Assembly (NCBI GenBank): GCA_029259355.1
Contig: JAPDIZ010000005.1
Span: 1-64,000, forward strand
From: Candidatus Bathyarchaeota archaeon
GTDB lineage: Archaea > Thermoproteota > Bathyarchaeia > JAPDIZ01
Direction: 5' to 3'
Length of the DNA stretch: 64,000 nt
Both the position numbers and the translations under genes were made by a program. Below the pieces are notes generated by a model. It searched no databases. It was given only the letters and a program-made list of their open reading frames with translations, and was not told the DNA's origin. Below are positions 1 through 8,875 of this stretch, one piece after another (positions within the stretch are counted from its first letter, which is position 1; every line of letters begins with the position of its first letter).

Positions 1-150
1 CTTCTCCTTGAGGTCGTTGTACTGGCTGTAGAGTATGTCATAGCTATATTGGAGGGAGGATAGTCGCTGCTGAGTGATTACATACATATAAAGTGTTGCC
101 GCAAACAAAATAGCGAAGAAAACCGTAGCGACAACCGATGCTTTCCCCAT
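1..150 (-). CDS. Membrane-anchored protein, N-terminal part only
   Basis: An ATG at 148-150 opens a frame of 50 codons that runs off the left edge. The protein begins MGKASVVATVFF and has one hydrophobic segment at about residues 5-25, then a polar stretch rich in Gln, Leu, Ser and Tyr (residues 26-50) that looks like the start of a coiled coil. This fits a type II membrane protein with an extracytoplasmic coiled-coil domain. The family cannot be named from 50 residues. An AT-rich stretch at 170-190 could hold its promoter; it is divergent from the DedA-like gene at 247. Confidence 0.5.
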   Translation of the reverse strand, partial: MGKASVVATVFFAILFAATLYMYVITQQRLSSLQYSYDILYSQYNDLKEK

Positions 151-210
151 CCTTCACCCCTCGTCGAAAAGATTTATTTTTATCGCATAACATGGTCAGC
201 ACTCGTCCAA

Positions 211-221
211 AGCTTTATTTT
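211..221 (+). promoter_or_regulatory. TATA box before the DedA-like gene
   Basis: The sequence agctttatttt lies about 27-30 bases before the GTG at 247. That spacing puts the transcript start within a few bases of the start codon, so the mRNA is probably leaderless. No Shine-Dalgarno-like sequence precedes the GTG. Confidence 0.4.
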
Positions 222-246
222 TTTTTATCATCAGAGCTTATCCAAT

Positions 247-930
247 GTGTCTGCATCATCGAGAAGTGAAAGACTGTTAGATCTCATCGGCTTGGCTTCG
301 GCGATTACGTTAGGTGTGGGCTTTCCTTTAGTCCTATATGTAAAAACGGGAGGTTTCGGGAGTCCAGAGATCTTTGAGGAGATCGTTAGAGAGTTTGGAT
401 ACGTAGGGATTTCTGTGATTTCCTTCGTCGGGGCTTCTTCTGTGGTGATCCCCATCCCCTACACGGTCTTCATAATACTGTTCGGTGCGTTGCTCAACCC
501 CTTCTTTGCGGCTTTTTCCTCTGGACTAGGCTCGGCGCTTGGCGAGTTCGTCGGCTACGCTATGGGATACTTCGGGCGGACGACAATCCCAGAAAAATAC
601 GACGTAAGGATTAAGTCCGTTCTCAAGCTATTCGAATGCTACGGAGCTGTGCTCATATTTTTGTTCGCTCTAACCCTGTTACCCGACGATTTGCTGTTTA
701 TTCCCTTGGGACTGATGCGCTATGACTTCCTGAAAGCCTTCTTTCCCTGCTTCCTAGGAAAACTGCTGATGTCGTTGGTACTCGCATACTTCGGACATTT
801 ACTCGGAGGTTTCTTGACATCCACTTACACCGAAACAGGTTGGATAGGCATCCTCACTACAACGCTCCTGCTCGCAGCGATAGTATATGCGATGCTCGCA
901 GTAGAATGGGAAAAGTATCTGCTTCCTTAG
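247..930 (+). CDS. DedA/VTT-domain membrane protein
   Basis: 227-residue integral membrane protein with about five to six hydrophobic segments (roughly residues 11-33, 50-75, 80-105, 133-160, 163-190 and 200-220). The segment GLGSALGEFVGYAMGYFGR near residues 93-112 matches the glycine-rich core of VTT-domain (DedA/TMEM41/VMP1) proteins, which are implicated in lipid scrambling or membrane homeostasis. Start is GTG at 247; an out-of-frame ATG two bases upstream is not used. It stands alone: the gene on its left is divergent and more than 300 bases without a clear gene follow. The substrate is not predictable. Confidence 0.7.
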   Translation: MSASSRSERLLDLIGLASAITLGVGFPLVLYVKTGGFGSPEIFEEIVREFGYVGISVISFVGASSVVIPIPYTVFIILFGALLNPFFAAFSSGLGSALGEFVGYAMGYFGRTTIPEKYDVRIKSVLKLFECYGAVLIFLFALTLLPDDLLFIPLGLMRYDFLKAFFPCFLGKLLMSLVLAYFGHLLGGFLTSTYTETGWIGILTTTLLLAAIVYAMLAVEWEKYLLP

Positions 931-1292
931 AAGGAACTGTGGAGCTGTCGCATCGGATTATGATAGCCTCTAGATCTCAAAGCTGTGAACGCTAGTCCCT
1001 GCACTTCTCGACTTCCTCGGCGAATTTGGAGCTTTAATAGCTTATCCTCACTTAGCGAATCGACACTTACCCCCTCAGCTTCTCCCACCGCTGCGTTACG
1101 GACTTATCGCGTAGGCAGGTACCTGTGGAATAATTAGTGAAGGGTAATATGCGTAAAGAGGTTTATATCTGAGCGGCTCACCTCTCCGTTTTTGAGCGGG
1201 GAAAAGCTGGAGGAGGCCGTTGAGGAGGTTGGGCGGCTTGCTTGGGCCGTCCCGATCCTTCGACGTGAGGGTTTTTCGAGAGACCGGGCTCT
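931..1292. other. Stretch without an intact gene
   Basis: No convincing intact gene on either strand. The right end (about 1210-1292) seems to carry decayed coding sequence of the M48 protease remnant that follows: another frame encodes VRVFRETGLF, which would fit directly before the HAFTKPPS of the downstream frame. A TATA-like gtttatatc lies at 1161-1169. The left part (931-1150) shows nothing recognisable. Confidence 0.4.
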
Positions 1293-1640
1293 TTGTTCCA
1301 CGCCTTCACTAAACCGCCCAGTATAAGGTGTGTCGTTAACGTCAGAAAAGACCTCGTGGTAGGGCTCACAAAGGAGGAACTCATGGGCGTACTCGGACAT
1401 GAAATCATGCATAGGAAAAGTAGAGAAGACAAAATGAAGATAGCTAGGGCAAAGAAAAGAGATTACTTCGACTTCGGGCTTGGTGACATCGAATTCGACT
1501 TCGACTTCGAACCGTTCGATTTTGGATTTGGTAGTGCAAGCAGCGCCCAACGAAGGAAGGGAAGCATAGCAAAGAAGAAAAGCCAAAGAAAGGCAACGCG
1601 TAGAAGAAGAAAAAGTGCGGGAATATTCGACTTACTATGA
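1293..1640 (+). pseudogene. Truncated M48-type metalloprotease remnant with odd acidic/basic tail
   Basis: The visible frame of about 115 codons keeps the core of an M48 (HtpX/Ste24-like) zinc protease: HAFTKPPS..., a strand leading into LTKEELMGVLGHEIMH with the zinc motif HEIMH. The membrane segments expected before it are missing and appear frameshifted upstream. After HEIMH there is no third zinc ligand region. Instead there is a Phe/Asp-alternating stretch (about residues 55-80, DYFDFG...DFDFEPFDFGFG) and a Lys/Arg-rich tail. The lack of a natural start (TTG at best) and the missing domains argue for a broken gene. An expressed small protein with a new tail cannot be ruled out. An apparently intact M48-type gene lies at 14038-14724. 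Confidence 0.5.
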
Positions 1641-1679
1641 TCTACACTAGGATCCGTCGGGAAAAACCGCTATACACAC

Positions 1680-1695
1680 AATTATATATTTAAAG
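1680..1695 (+). promoter_or_regulatory. TATA box of the first radical SAM gene
   Basis: The AT-rich block aattatatatttaaag is centred about 26 bases before the ATG at 1714. No Shine-Dalgarno sequence sits in the gap, so a leaderless transcript beginning at or near the A of ATG is likely. Confidence 0.55.
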
Positions 1696-1713
1696 GGGCT
1701 CTTTCGAATCGAG

Positions 1714-2664
1714 ATGACCTTATACTTTGGGGTAGAGGTTCCCAAGAAGTGGTTGAACTCTAGGTATGTGGCGCTTTTCAACAAAGCTTCTGAAGAAATC
1801 GTATGTCCTAGTTTCTGGGAGCTAAAGTGGGCTGTGGGATGCCCGTTTGGATGTACATACTGCTATCTTCAGGGAACGCTTTTTGGAAAGAAGCAGCCGA
1901 AGTTGAAGAACCTAAGGGGTTTATCCGAGGAGCTAGATGAGTTCCTTGGTTGGTGCGATCAACACGATTTGCACGTCCTGTTAAATGCGGGAGAGCTCTG
2001 TGATAGCCTAGCTATACCGCATTGGACAGCAGATTTTCTAGAAACAGTTTCTGAGGTATTGGAGAAGCATAACGGCCATAGGGTTCTCCTAGTTTCTAAG
2101 GGGGGAGTGAAGCACATCGAGCCTTTACTAGACATAGCAGATGAGCTGAGAACGTACTTTGTCGCGAGTTTCTCCATAAATTCATCGAAAGTGGCTAGAG
2201 AATTTGAGCTGGGAACACCATCACCTAGCGATCGAATGGAAGCAGCTAGAATCTTATTTGAAGAGGGTTTTGAGGTAAGGATAAGGATAGATCCAATAAT
2301 ACCAGTTAGAGGATGGGAAGAAAGCTACTTACACTTAGTTGAAAGCCTCCTAGATAGGCTAAGCCCGACAAGAATAACGCTGGGAACGTTGAGAGGGCTT
2401 AGAAAGACCATCAAGTTTTCCAAGAAACGAGAGTGGTACCAATTTCTCAGAAATGGTGAAAAAACTGGTTGGGGATTGAAGATGCGATTTGGAGAGAGAA
2501 TGCGGATTTATAGAAAAATCATAGAAAAGCTTAGAGAGCTTGGGTTTGGTGGAGAAATCGCTTTGTGCAAAGAGACGCTGGAGATGTGGATGGCACTCAA
2601 AGACCTACTAAATTCTCCTCAACCCTCACCAGATTGGGCTATTAGATGCAACTGTACGTTCTAG
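1714..2664 (+). CDS. Radical SAM protein, SplB/Gp37-Gp68-like family
   Basis: 316 residues. The iron-sulfur cluster motif CPFGCTYC places Cys at 43, 47 and 50 (CX3CX2C), set in FWELKWAVGCPFGCTYCYL. Radical SAM enzymes use this cluster to cleave S-adenosylmethionine and start radical chemistry. The overall pattern (late RIRIDPIIPV strand, GTLRGL motif) resembles the spore photoproduct lyase-like group, which shares its cluster motif with the phage Gp37/Gp68 proteins. It is a clear paralog of the convergent gene at 2661-3758, with matching blocks over most of the length, and the two stop codons overlap by 4 bases. Unlike that paralog it has no TcmP gene directly beside it. The substrate is unknown. 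Confidence 0.75.
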   Translation: MTLYFGVEVPKKWLNSRYVALFNKASEEIVCPSFWELKWAVGCPFGCTYCYLQGTLFGKKQPKLKNLRGLSEELDEFLGWCDQHDLHVLLNAGELCDSLAIPHWTADFLETVSEVLEKHNGHRVLLVSKGGVKHIEPLLDIADELRTYFVASFSINSSKVAREFELGTPSPSDRMEAARILFEEGFEVRIRIDPIIPVRGWEESYLHLVESLLDRLSPTRITLGTLRGLRKTIKFSKKREWYQFLRNGEKTGWGLKMRFGERMRIYRKIIEKLRELGFGGEIALCKETLEMWMALKDLLNSPQPSPDWAIRCNCTF

Positions 2665-3758
2665 GCGTATAGCTCTAGTACATGATCGCCATAACATTGG
2701 CAACGCCCCGGAAAATAGTTCCATCCCAAAGCATCCCACATCTCTCTAGTCTCCTTACAGATCGTTACTCGAGAAACATCGTAACCCATTTCCCTCAGCT
2801 TGTCGCGCATAAACAGATATATCGTCTTTCTAGTTTCGAAGTTTAGCTTCAAGCCCCAGCCAGTTTTTTCACCATCCTTAAAGAAGCGCGTCCAAGAAAC
2901 AGACTCTCCCATCTTCCTAACGTAGTAAAGAGTTTTCTTTAGCCCTCGAGGAGTTCCCAGTATTATTCTCTTGGGATTGACGTTTGAAAGCAGCTTATAC
3001 AGCAGGTGCTCATAGTGAATTTCCCAGTCCTCTACGGGAAAAATAGGGTCTATCCTAATCCAAACAGGATACCCCACTTCAAAGACAAGTTTAGCAGCGG
3101 CTATTCTTTCCTCCGGCGGAGGAGCAGCCTCCCAAAGCTTAGCAACTCTATAGGCGTTGATGCTCCAAGCACATACTACGTTTCTATAGCTTTTTCTCAG
3201 GAGAAACTCCACATTTCTGGAGCCACACTTGCTCAAAAGCAAAAGCTTATGCTTGCTTTGCTCCTCAAACTTATCCGCTATTTTCTCCATAATATCAGGA
3301 TTCATCAAAGAATCAGCCAACTCCCCGCTATTAAACAGCGCAGGCCTTCCATCATTAAACTCGAGGTCATTAAAAACCTGATCAAGCGCCTTCAAAACAT
3401 GCTCAATTCTAACGTATCTAGGCCTTGTATCCCCCCTATACGTACCCTTGAGGTAACAGTAGGCACAGTTGAATGGACAGCCAAAAGCCCAACGAAGCTC
3501 CCAAAAACGACCACAAACTATGTCTGGAGGAGCTTTACTAAAAGGCCTTATTATCGATTTACAAAAAGAAGCTCCTTTGTCAATTTTTAGAGGAGAAATA
3601 TCTTCAGGGTGGATAATCTTGGCAATCTCATTCGAAGATATGAATTGCTCTATCTTCTGAGTATTTCGAGCGATCTTTTCTCGTTTTTTCTTTTTAATGG
3701 TTTTCCAAGCCTTTAAGGCAGCCTTTTTGTATTTTTCTTTTTTGTTCATATCAATCAC
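2661..3758 (-). CDS. Radical SAM protein paired with TcmP
   Basis: 365 residues from the GTG at 3758; an ATG three codons in (3749) is an equally good start. Residues 1-40 are very Lys-rich (KKEKYKK, TIKKKKREK), unlike the paralog at 1714. The radical SAM motif CPFNCAYC has Cys at about 94, 98 and 101 within FWELRWAFGCPFNCAYCYL. Blocks GRPALFNSGELADSL and VWIRIDPIFPV line up with the neighbour. It follows tcmP with no gap (tcmP stop at 3759-3761), so the two are almost certainly co-transcribed. TcmP was named for co-occurrence with proteins carrying such a three-Cys motif, so this is the expected partner. Substrate and role are unknown; the phage-type Gp37/Gp68 link suggests conflict or nucleic-acid modification. 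Confidence 0.75.
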   Translation of the reverse strand: MIDMNKKEKYKKAALKAWKTIKKKKREKIARNTQKIEQFISSNEIAKIIHPEDISPLKIDKGASFCKSIIRPFSKAPPDIVCGRFWELRWAFGCPFNCAYCYLKGTYRGDTRPRYVRIEHVLKALDQVFNDLEFNDGRPALFNSGELADSLMNPDIMEKIADKFEEQSKHKLLLLSKCGSRNVEFLLRKSYRNVVCAWSINAYRVAKLWEAAPPPEERIAAAKLVFEVGYPVWIRIDPIFPVEDWEIHYEHLLYKLLSNVNPKRIILGTPRGLKKTLYYVRKMGESVSWTRFFKDGEKTGWGLKLNFETRKTIYLFMRDKLREMGYDVSRVTICKETREMWDALGWNYFPGRCQCYGDHVLELYA

Positions 3759-4886
3759 TCATTTGGTGAACTCATTTATTTTCCTCTGCATCTCTCTTTT
3801 TCCTAAAATTGTTTTTTGTTCCCCCTTTACAATCCCCCAGATAATTTTCAGATCTCTTGCAGAATACCTTCCAATCTTATTACGTGCCCAATTTATGTAG
3901 TTATCTAGCCAGCGGCTATTAGAAGCTGTTTGTCTAGTTGCAAATAAGAGGTAATATAATACCTTACCTTGCATAGTCTCCACAGGAAATTCTAAAACTT
4001 TGTTTCTTCCAGCTTTATGGAACGCCTCTTTGTAAGCAAGCCTTGTCGCCTCTTCGATTGGAGTACCGCCTTCCCTAGCTTGCATGAAGAAATTATAGCC
4101 ATCGCCTCCTAAAAACTGCCTAACTTTTTCTTGTTTAGCTGACTCTATTCCCCTAGCTAAGGTAGGCGAGTGAAGATTCACTATTACATCGCCGCCATAG
4201 TTTAATAACTTATTCAAGTTATCCCAGTATAGTTGAAGGTCAAGATCGGCAAAGGGGTCTATAAAAAGTAGGTAATGTGCTCCACTACTCTCTAACTCTG
4301 CTTTATCGATGACTTCGTTAATCTTTTGATTTACATCCCCATATATTACGTAATACTTACTTGTTCCATCATCCAATTCATTAAGCACTTTGCGCAGAAT
4401 CTCGCACTTTTTCCGGTCATTATCTATAAAAATGAGGACATCAAAAGGCCTAACCATCCTAAAACGATTAATTCGATTAGACATAATTTTGGGCCAACAG
4501 AAGGCAATTAGTGGGGAGCCCACCACCACGTCATCCAAACTTCCACCAACAAAAGATAGACCGCAACCAGAAAAAGCATCGATATAGGCCACCCGTTTAA
4601 CCCACGAGGCTGATCTGATTATTTGGAGATACATAGGGATGTAACCAGCCAAAAGAAGAAGCTTCTTTAAAGACCATACTCTTTCTCTGACATATGTAGG
4701 ATCCTCCTTCAATAGAGATTTTAAAGGCCTTTCGATACTCGGCTTTACCATCTCAGCAAGTTTCTTTAGTTCTTTGATATTTTGAAGAAGCCAATCAAAA
4801 CTCTGTGCAGGCATTTCAATATCTTTACCAAGTTCTCTTAGATAAGTAATTTTTCCTCCGAAAGAAGCAACGAGTTTGTTGAACAA
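3759..4886 (-). CDS. tcmP: Three-Cys-motif partner protein TcmP
   Basis: 375 residues from a TTG start; a later in-frame ATG (near residue 25) is possible. The Rossmann-like core is visible: YIDAFSGCG at about 101-109, VLIFIDNDRKKCEIL near 150-165, then HYLLFIDPFADLD near 205 and GGDVIVNLHSP near 230. That arrangement is typical of the TcmP family, which resembles methyltransferases or nucleotide-binding enzymes but has no proven reaction. The C-terminal 80 residues look helical and could bind nucleic acid. It is the first gene of a two-gene operon with the three-Cys radical SAM protein. Base composition is more AT-rich than the housekeeping genes to the right, in keeping with accessory origin. 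Confidence 0.7.
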   Translation of the reverse strand: MFNKLVASFGGKITYLRELGKDIEMPAQSFDWLLQNIKELKKLAEMVKPSIERPLKSLLKEDPTYVRERVWSLKKLLLLAGYIPMYLQIIRSASWVKRVAYIDAFSGCGLSFVGGSLDDVVVGSPLIAFCWPKIMSNRINRFRMVRPFDVLIFIDNDRKKCEILRKVLNELDDGTSKYYVIYGDVNQKINEVIDKAELESSGAHYLLFIDPFADLDLQLYWDNLNKLLNYGGDVIVNLHSPTLARGIESAKQEKVRQFLGGDGYNFFMQAREGGTPIEEATRLAYKEAFHKAGRNKVLEFPVETMQGKVLYYLLFATRQTASNSRWLDNYINWARNKIGRYSARDLKIIWGIVKGEQKTILGKREMQRKINEFTK

Positions 4887-5040
4887 AAGCTTAGAGATTG
4901 TTAATTTAGCAAGGCCTAAGTCATCATTAGATGAAGAATGAAATAATTCACGTTTCTCTCTCCTCCGAAAAAGCGGATTTATCGTCTGTACAGTATTCTA
5001 ATATGACACCATCTGGTAATTTCAAGAGAGTTTAAGAGGA

Positions 5041-5826
5041 TTAGGAAAATAATCTTCCAAGAAGCGGCATTTCTTTCCAATAAATCCCATCTTTCCAAGA
5101 TATCTCGGTTAATTGAGGAGATATGGTAATGGATAACTTCCTACTTACATTAAAAGTTGCAGCATACACGGTTATCAGAAACTCGTAACGTCCACTATTA
5201 AGAGGAGATTTATCCCATGGAAATCTAAATTCCAAGGTTATCCTCTCCTGTGGTCTGACAAAGACTCTCTCCGCTCCCTTAAAATCCCCAGCTTTGTACA
5301 GATACCTTCTTTTCCCTCCCTCTAGGGCAAAAATAGGCACTACCATTTCCTTACCTCCATTAGGTGTGAGTTGTCTGAAACGAAATTCGTGAAGCGTCAC
5401 TCCAGTATAACCAACATTTGCGACATCAAAAGCGATCCTCAGCTTATATGGTCTCTCACAGCACTCAACATATCGTATTTTTCTCAGCCATCGGCTACGT
5501 TTAAAGAGAGGTTCAACAATAGGCCTAGGTTCGTTAGCAACTTTTTTAATAAACTTTGGTTCAGCAATCACATTTCCCTTGACATTTTCTGGTTCAATAT
5601 TAAAGCTTAGTATTTTCAACTCTGGCATTCTAGAGAAGTAATAATAGACTATAAGAAGGGTTAGAAGCACCTGTATACCAGCAATTAAGATGTCTTGAGA
5701 AAAACCCAGAAAAATTAAAAATGGAATAATTAGAACAATAATAATTACTAAAAAAAGAGGAATAATTAGAACAACAATTAAAAGAAAACGCAGAAAATCT
5801 ATCACACTTCCTCTTATGATCCTCAT
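5041..5826 (-). CDS. Membrane protein with extracytoplasmic beta-rich domain
   Basis: 261 residues from ATG at 5826. The N-terminus has two long hydrophobic segments (about residues 10-40 and 45-64) rich in Ile, Leu and Val, then a soluble domain of about 190 residues. That part has alternating strands (LRIAFDVANVGYTGVTLHEF, ERITLEFRFPW, YEFLITVYAATF), a pattern of an immunoglobulin-like or CARDB-like beta sandwich that would face outside the cell. I do not recognise a named family. It lies on the same strand as tcmP, which starts 154 bases downstream of this gene's stop, and outside the rtcB-repeat island. Composition is AT-rich. Confidence 0.55.
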   Translation of the reverse strand: MRIIRGSVIDFLRFLLIVVLIIPLFLVIIIVLIIPFLIFLGFSQDILIAGIQVLLTLLIVYYYFSRMPELKILSFNIEPENVKGNVIAEPKFIKKVANEPRPIVEPLFKRSRWLRKIRYVECCERPYKLRIAFDVANVGYTGVTLHEFRFRQLTPNGGKEMVVPIFALEGGKRRYLYKAGDFKGAERVFVRPQERITLEFRFPWDKSPLNSGRYEFLITVYAATFNVSRKLSITISPQLTEISWKDGIYWKEMPLLGRLFS

Positions 5827-5934
5827 TAGTAATGTCTCCTAAATCGGTGGTTTTATAGCGGAACATAAATTTGTAAGGCTATACTTTAAATGGATTATTC
5901 CCAAATTATAGGTTCTTAAAAATATGTGCAGATA

Positions 5935-6037
5935 TTAACCCTTTGTAACCGCTAACGGCAACATCATAGCGACTTTGGTGGCTATGCCCACTTGGTGCGA
6001 AACCTCAGCCACCCGATCCGGGTCTTTGTACGCATGG
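5935..6037 (-). repeat. Displaced 3' end of rtcB (distal direct repeat of the island)
   Basis: 103 bases aligned without gaps to the last 103 bases of the intact rtcB (14878-14980), same strand, with 11 mismatches (about 89 percent identity by my count). Read on the minus strand it encodes HAYKDPDRV...LPLAVTKG and the stop. Ten of the 11 changes are silent; one turns Arg into Met. So this piece once evolved under selection as part of a working rtcB. Similarity ends abruptly at 6037 and no further rtcB sequence follows. It is best read as an att-like remnant marking the far end of an inserted element. Confidence 0.8.
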
Positions 6038-6103
6038 CTTTTTCTTGCCCATAGAAAGAGGAGGAGAAGAATGATATGATCAGTATACTTCTGTTGTTGT
6101 GAT

Positions 6104-8875
6104 TTAACTTCGTCTGCTTAGGATGATTTTTGCGGTATTTTGTCCAAGCCTTGTGAGCCTTAAGTAGGTATCTCCGTTGCTTCGGTAAGTCTTGATTAAT
6201 CCGAGCGTCTGTAGTTTTTGGAGCAGCTGCTTATTGCCTACTTCTTTGACGCGTATTGAAGCGGTGCTAAATAGTTTGGTTACTACTTGAGATTCTCTAG
6301 GGCTTAGTCGGCTGACTATCTGCCACGCCTTATCTCTAGGATCGACCTCGTCTGCAATTCTCGCGAGGAGTTGAGCAGATTGCTTTCTACGCTTTTTCCT
6401 CGAAGACATCGCCTCTTCGACGAGCGGGACCTTTATTTCGAAGGGCTGTGGAGCATCTGGCGTTCTGGCTATAGCGTGTCCAACGTTGAGAGTGGATATG
6501 TAGTTAGCTAGTCTAGCACCTCTCCCCTTTGCAGGGTTTAGGCCAAGCGCCGATACCGCCATAGCTTTGTCGAGGTTTTCGAAAAGCCTGAACACCACTA
6601 GGGTGTTGCAGTTAGCCAACGCATCTTGGGTAACTGCAGAGGGTCTTTGATCTACCAGTATCAAGCCCTCGCCGTACTTGCGCAGCTCCTTGAGCATAGC
6701 TGTTGCTGGGCTGGTTACGACCTCTTCTTGGGTATCTGGAGCTCTTCTGATCCTTGGCGCAAAGCCGTGTGCTTCCTCAACTACGGTTACGTGAACATCT
6801 CGGCCGCCAACGACTCCCAGCCGACGAGCTTCGATTATGAGCACCATGGCTGTGGAGGCGAATAGCGACGCGCTCTCCAAATCTAGCTGGCTTAGGTCAA
6901 TTACCATGGGTTTGCTGAGCAGCTCTGCCACATCAAGCGTTGTGTGCTCTCTATCGAATATTCTTCCACAAACCCCTAGGCTCATCCTTTCTAAGCGAGA
7001 TAGAAGCGAATCTAGAGCTAGCCTAGTCCTTAAGCCCCCTCGCTCCCCAACCTTCTTAGCCACGTAGATCCAGTCCGAGATGGTGGGGTTTCTGCAGCTT
7101 CTGTATAGCTCGTGTAGGCTCGACCTCGCCAACCTATCGAGGTTAGGGCCCCAGCTCCCAAAAAGCGCGTGTAGAGATCTGGTGACGTAGTCTATGTGGA
7201 GATCTAGCGGGATGCCTCGAGGAGCCTCCAGCACGTTTATCGAGACATCATCCTCAACAGGATCAACTACCTCCACGGAGAGCGACTCAGCCATCGAAGC
7301 ATACTCGCCGTGTGGGTCAAACACCAAAAACGGCATCCCGTGATCCTGTAGAAGCTGCTTAAGCAGATGCTTGACGAAGTTGCTCTTTCCGCTTCCCGTG
7401 GCTCCAAAGACAGCTACGTGTAGGGGAAGAGCTTTGGTGGGTAGGTATGCCCAAACCCCTAGCGAGCGGCCGTAGCGCAAAACCTCTCCCAAAACCAGCG
7501 CATCGCTACGTGGTTGCGTGGGATAGGATAGGTCTAGCTTAGGCGTATGTGGCAAGCCAGGAGCAGGCTTAACCGGCACCTGTATCAGCGGAACCGCTTC
7601 TTCTAGGTTGATTCGCCAGCTTCTGCTGGAGAAGAGAAGCCAGCCTCTCAGCGCCTTAAGCAGCGAGAAGCCCCTAACCCTCGCTCGACTCCTATCGAGG
7701 AAGCTTGTTGACGACAAGAGAGCTTCGAAGGTCTTCACAGCTACGGAGAGGCTTTCTCTATTCGGTGCGCAAACCCCTACATACACCGATGCTCTAAACA
7801 CGTAGTCGTCTGCGGATGCTCCTCCACTCAAGCGGGAAACAGCGCTTCGGCTGGGGTGTAGAGCAAGTGCGTAGCGCGTCTGCGCAGAAAGGCCTAGCTC
7901 AGCCTCGACGACAACGTTATCTGGAATGTGATCGGTGGCTTTGCAGAGCCTGAGCGCTCCGTAGAGCTGTTGGCCATCGATTACTAGGTAGCTTACGCCT
8001 GCTCCACGTCCCCTTTTGTCGAGACAAGCTATTTTCTCGAGAGCTGTTTCGTCGGCATAGGCTATGGACGACTTGGGAAGGGAAGTTGACACAAGCTTCT
8101 CCAACACCTCAAGCCTTTCACAAGCTCTCCTGAGATCTGGTCTCAGCAGAGACCTACACCAAGTTAGGAAATACGCACCTACTTCGCAGTCGCGTAGGGC
8201 TATGTAGCCCAAGGGTATGCGGGCTTCGTAGACACTCCTAAGAAGGTGTTTTACCCCTCTTTGCAGCTCCTCAGCAGAGACGCAGCTTGAAACCACCAAC
8301 GCTCCAGCCACTACATAGCGCAGAAAACCCCTGTAAACCAAGAGAGCTCTGCCCTCGCGGCAAATCACCTTGGGCGAAGCTAGAGAGTCTAGAGCGTTGA
8401 TCAGCGGCTTGGGTAAGATGCTGAGCAAAAGCCCTGAAAACACGGATCTACAAGCTGAGGAAGCCGTCAACGCCGTGCACATTAGCCCAAGAAGAAGAGG
8501 AGCTGCTTGAGGAAGATCTGCTAGGGAGAAAAGCGCGTAGGAAAGCGCTCCCATCGCTGATGATACGGTAGCTAGAGCGAGCAGCTTAGCTACAGAGAAA
8601 AACCTGTTTCTAACGAAGCTCCTCCCCCTGCTATACGGAAGCAGAGCCGTTGGTAGAGCAAACACCCACAGCCAGAGAAGGAGTAGCGAGAAGTAGAGGG
8701 GGATGGCGAACACCCGGGAAAGAGGGTGTGGGCTTAGGGCTAAGAAAGCCCTTACCGGACCGTAAACTGCTGTTGCACCCAAGAGGGTTAGTATGAGCGC
8801 AAAGATCGACGCTGCCAGCGCACCAAACGCCTTCAATAACACGCGAAACCACCAAAGAAATGCTAAGAAACTCAT
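6104..8875 (-). CDS. Membrane-anchored HerA-like (DUF87) ATPase
   Basis: 923 residues from the ATG at 8875. A longer reading frame to 9133 exists, but its first 86 codons look non-coding. About the first 190 residues hold several hydrophobic segments; a middle domain of about 280 residues follows; then a RecA-type ATPase with Walker A GATGSGKSNF near residue 487 and Walker B VTVVEEAHGF near 695. Next come the HerA-like block RKYGEGLILVDQRPS and the arginine-containing VVFRLFEN. The last 80 residues resemble a winged helix. HerA and VirB4-type hexamers pump DNA; a membrane anchor suggests DNA transfer or export, or anti-invader defence. It is divergent from the HTH/nuclease gene at 9228. I cannot choose between conjugation-type and defence roles. 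Confidence 0.7.
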   Translation of the reverse strand: MSFLAFLWWFRVLLKAFGALAASIFALILTLLGATAVYGPVRAFLALSPHPLSRVFAIPLYFSLLLLWLWVFALPTALLPYSRGRSFVRNRFFSVAKLLALATVSSAMGALSYALFSLADLPQAAPLLLGLMCTALTASSACRSVFSGLLLSILPKPLINALDSLASPKVICREGRALLVYRGFLRYVVAGALVVSSCVSAEELQRGVKHLLRSVYEARIPLGYIALRDCEVGAYFLTWCRSLLRPDLRRACERLEVLEKLVSTSLPKSSIAYADETALEKIACLDKRGRGAGVSYLVIDGQQLYGALRLCKATDHIPDNVVVEAELGLSAQTRYALALHPSRSAVSRLSGGASADDYVFRASVYVGVCAPNRESLSVAVKTFEALLSSTSFLDRSRARVRGFSLLKALRGWLLFSSRSWRINLEEAVPLIQVPVKPAPGLPHTPKLDLSYPTQPRSDALVLGEVLRYGRSLGVWAYLPTKALPLHVAVFGATGSGKSNFVKHLLKQLLQDHGMPFLVFDPHGEYASMAESLSVEVVDPVEDDVSINVLEAPRGIPLDLHIDYVTRSLHALFGSWGPNLDRLARSSLHELYRSCRNPTISDWIYVAKKVGERGGLRTRLALDSLLSRLERMSLGVCGRIFDREHTTLDVAELLSKPMVIDLSQLDLESASLFASTAMVLIIEARRLGVVGGRDVHVTVVEEAHGFAPRIRRAPDTQEEVVTSPATAMLKELRKYGEGLILVDQRPSAVTQDALANCNTLVVFRLFENLDKAMAVSALGLNPAKGRGARLANYISTLNVGHAIARTPDAPQPFEIKVPLVEEAMSSRKKRRKQSAQLLARIADEVDPRDKAWQIVSRLSPRESQVVTKLFSTASIRVKEVGNKQLLQKLQTLGLIKTYRSNGDTYLRLTRLGQNTAKIILSRRS

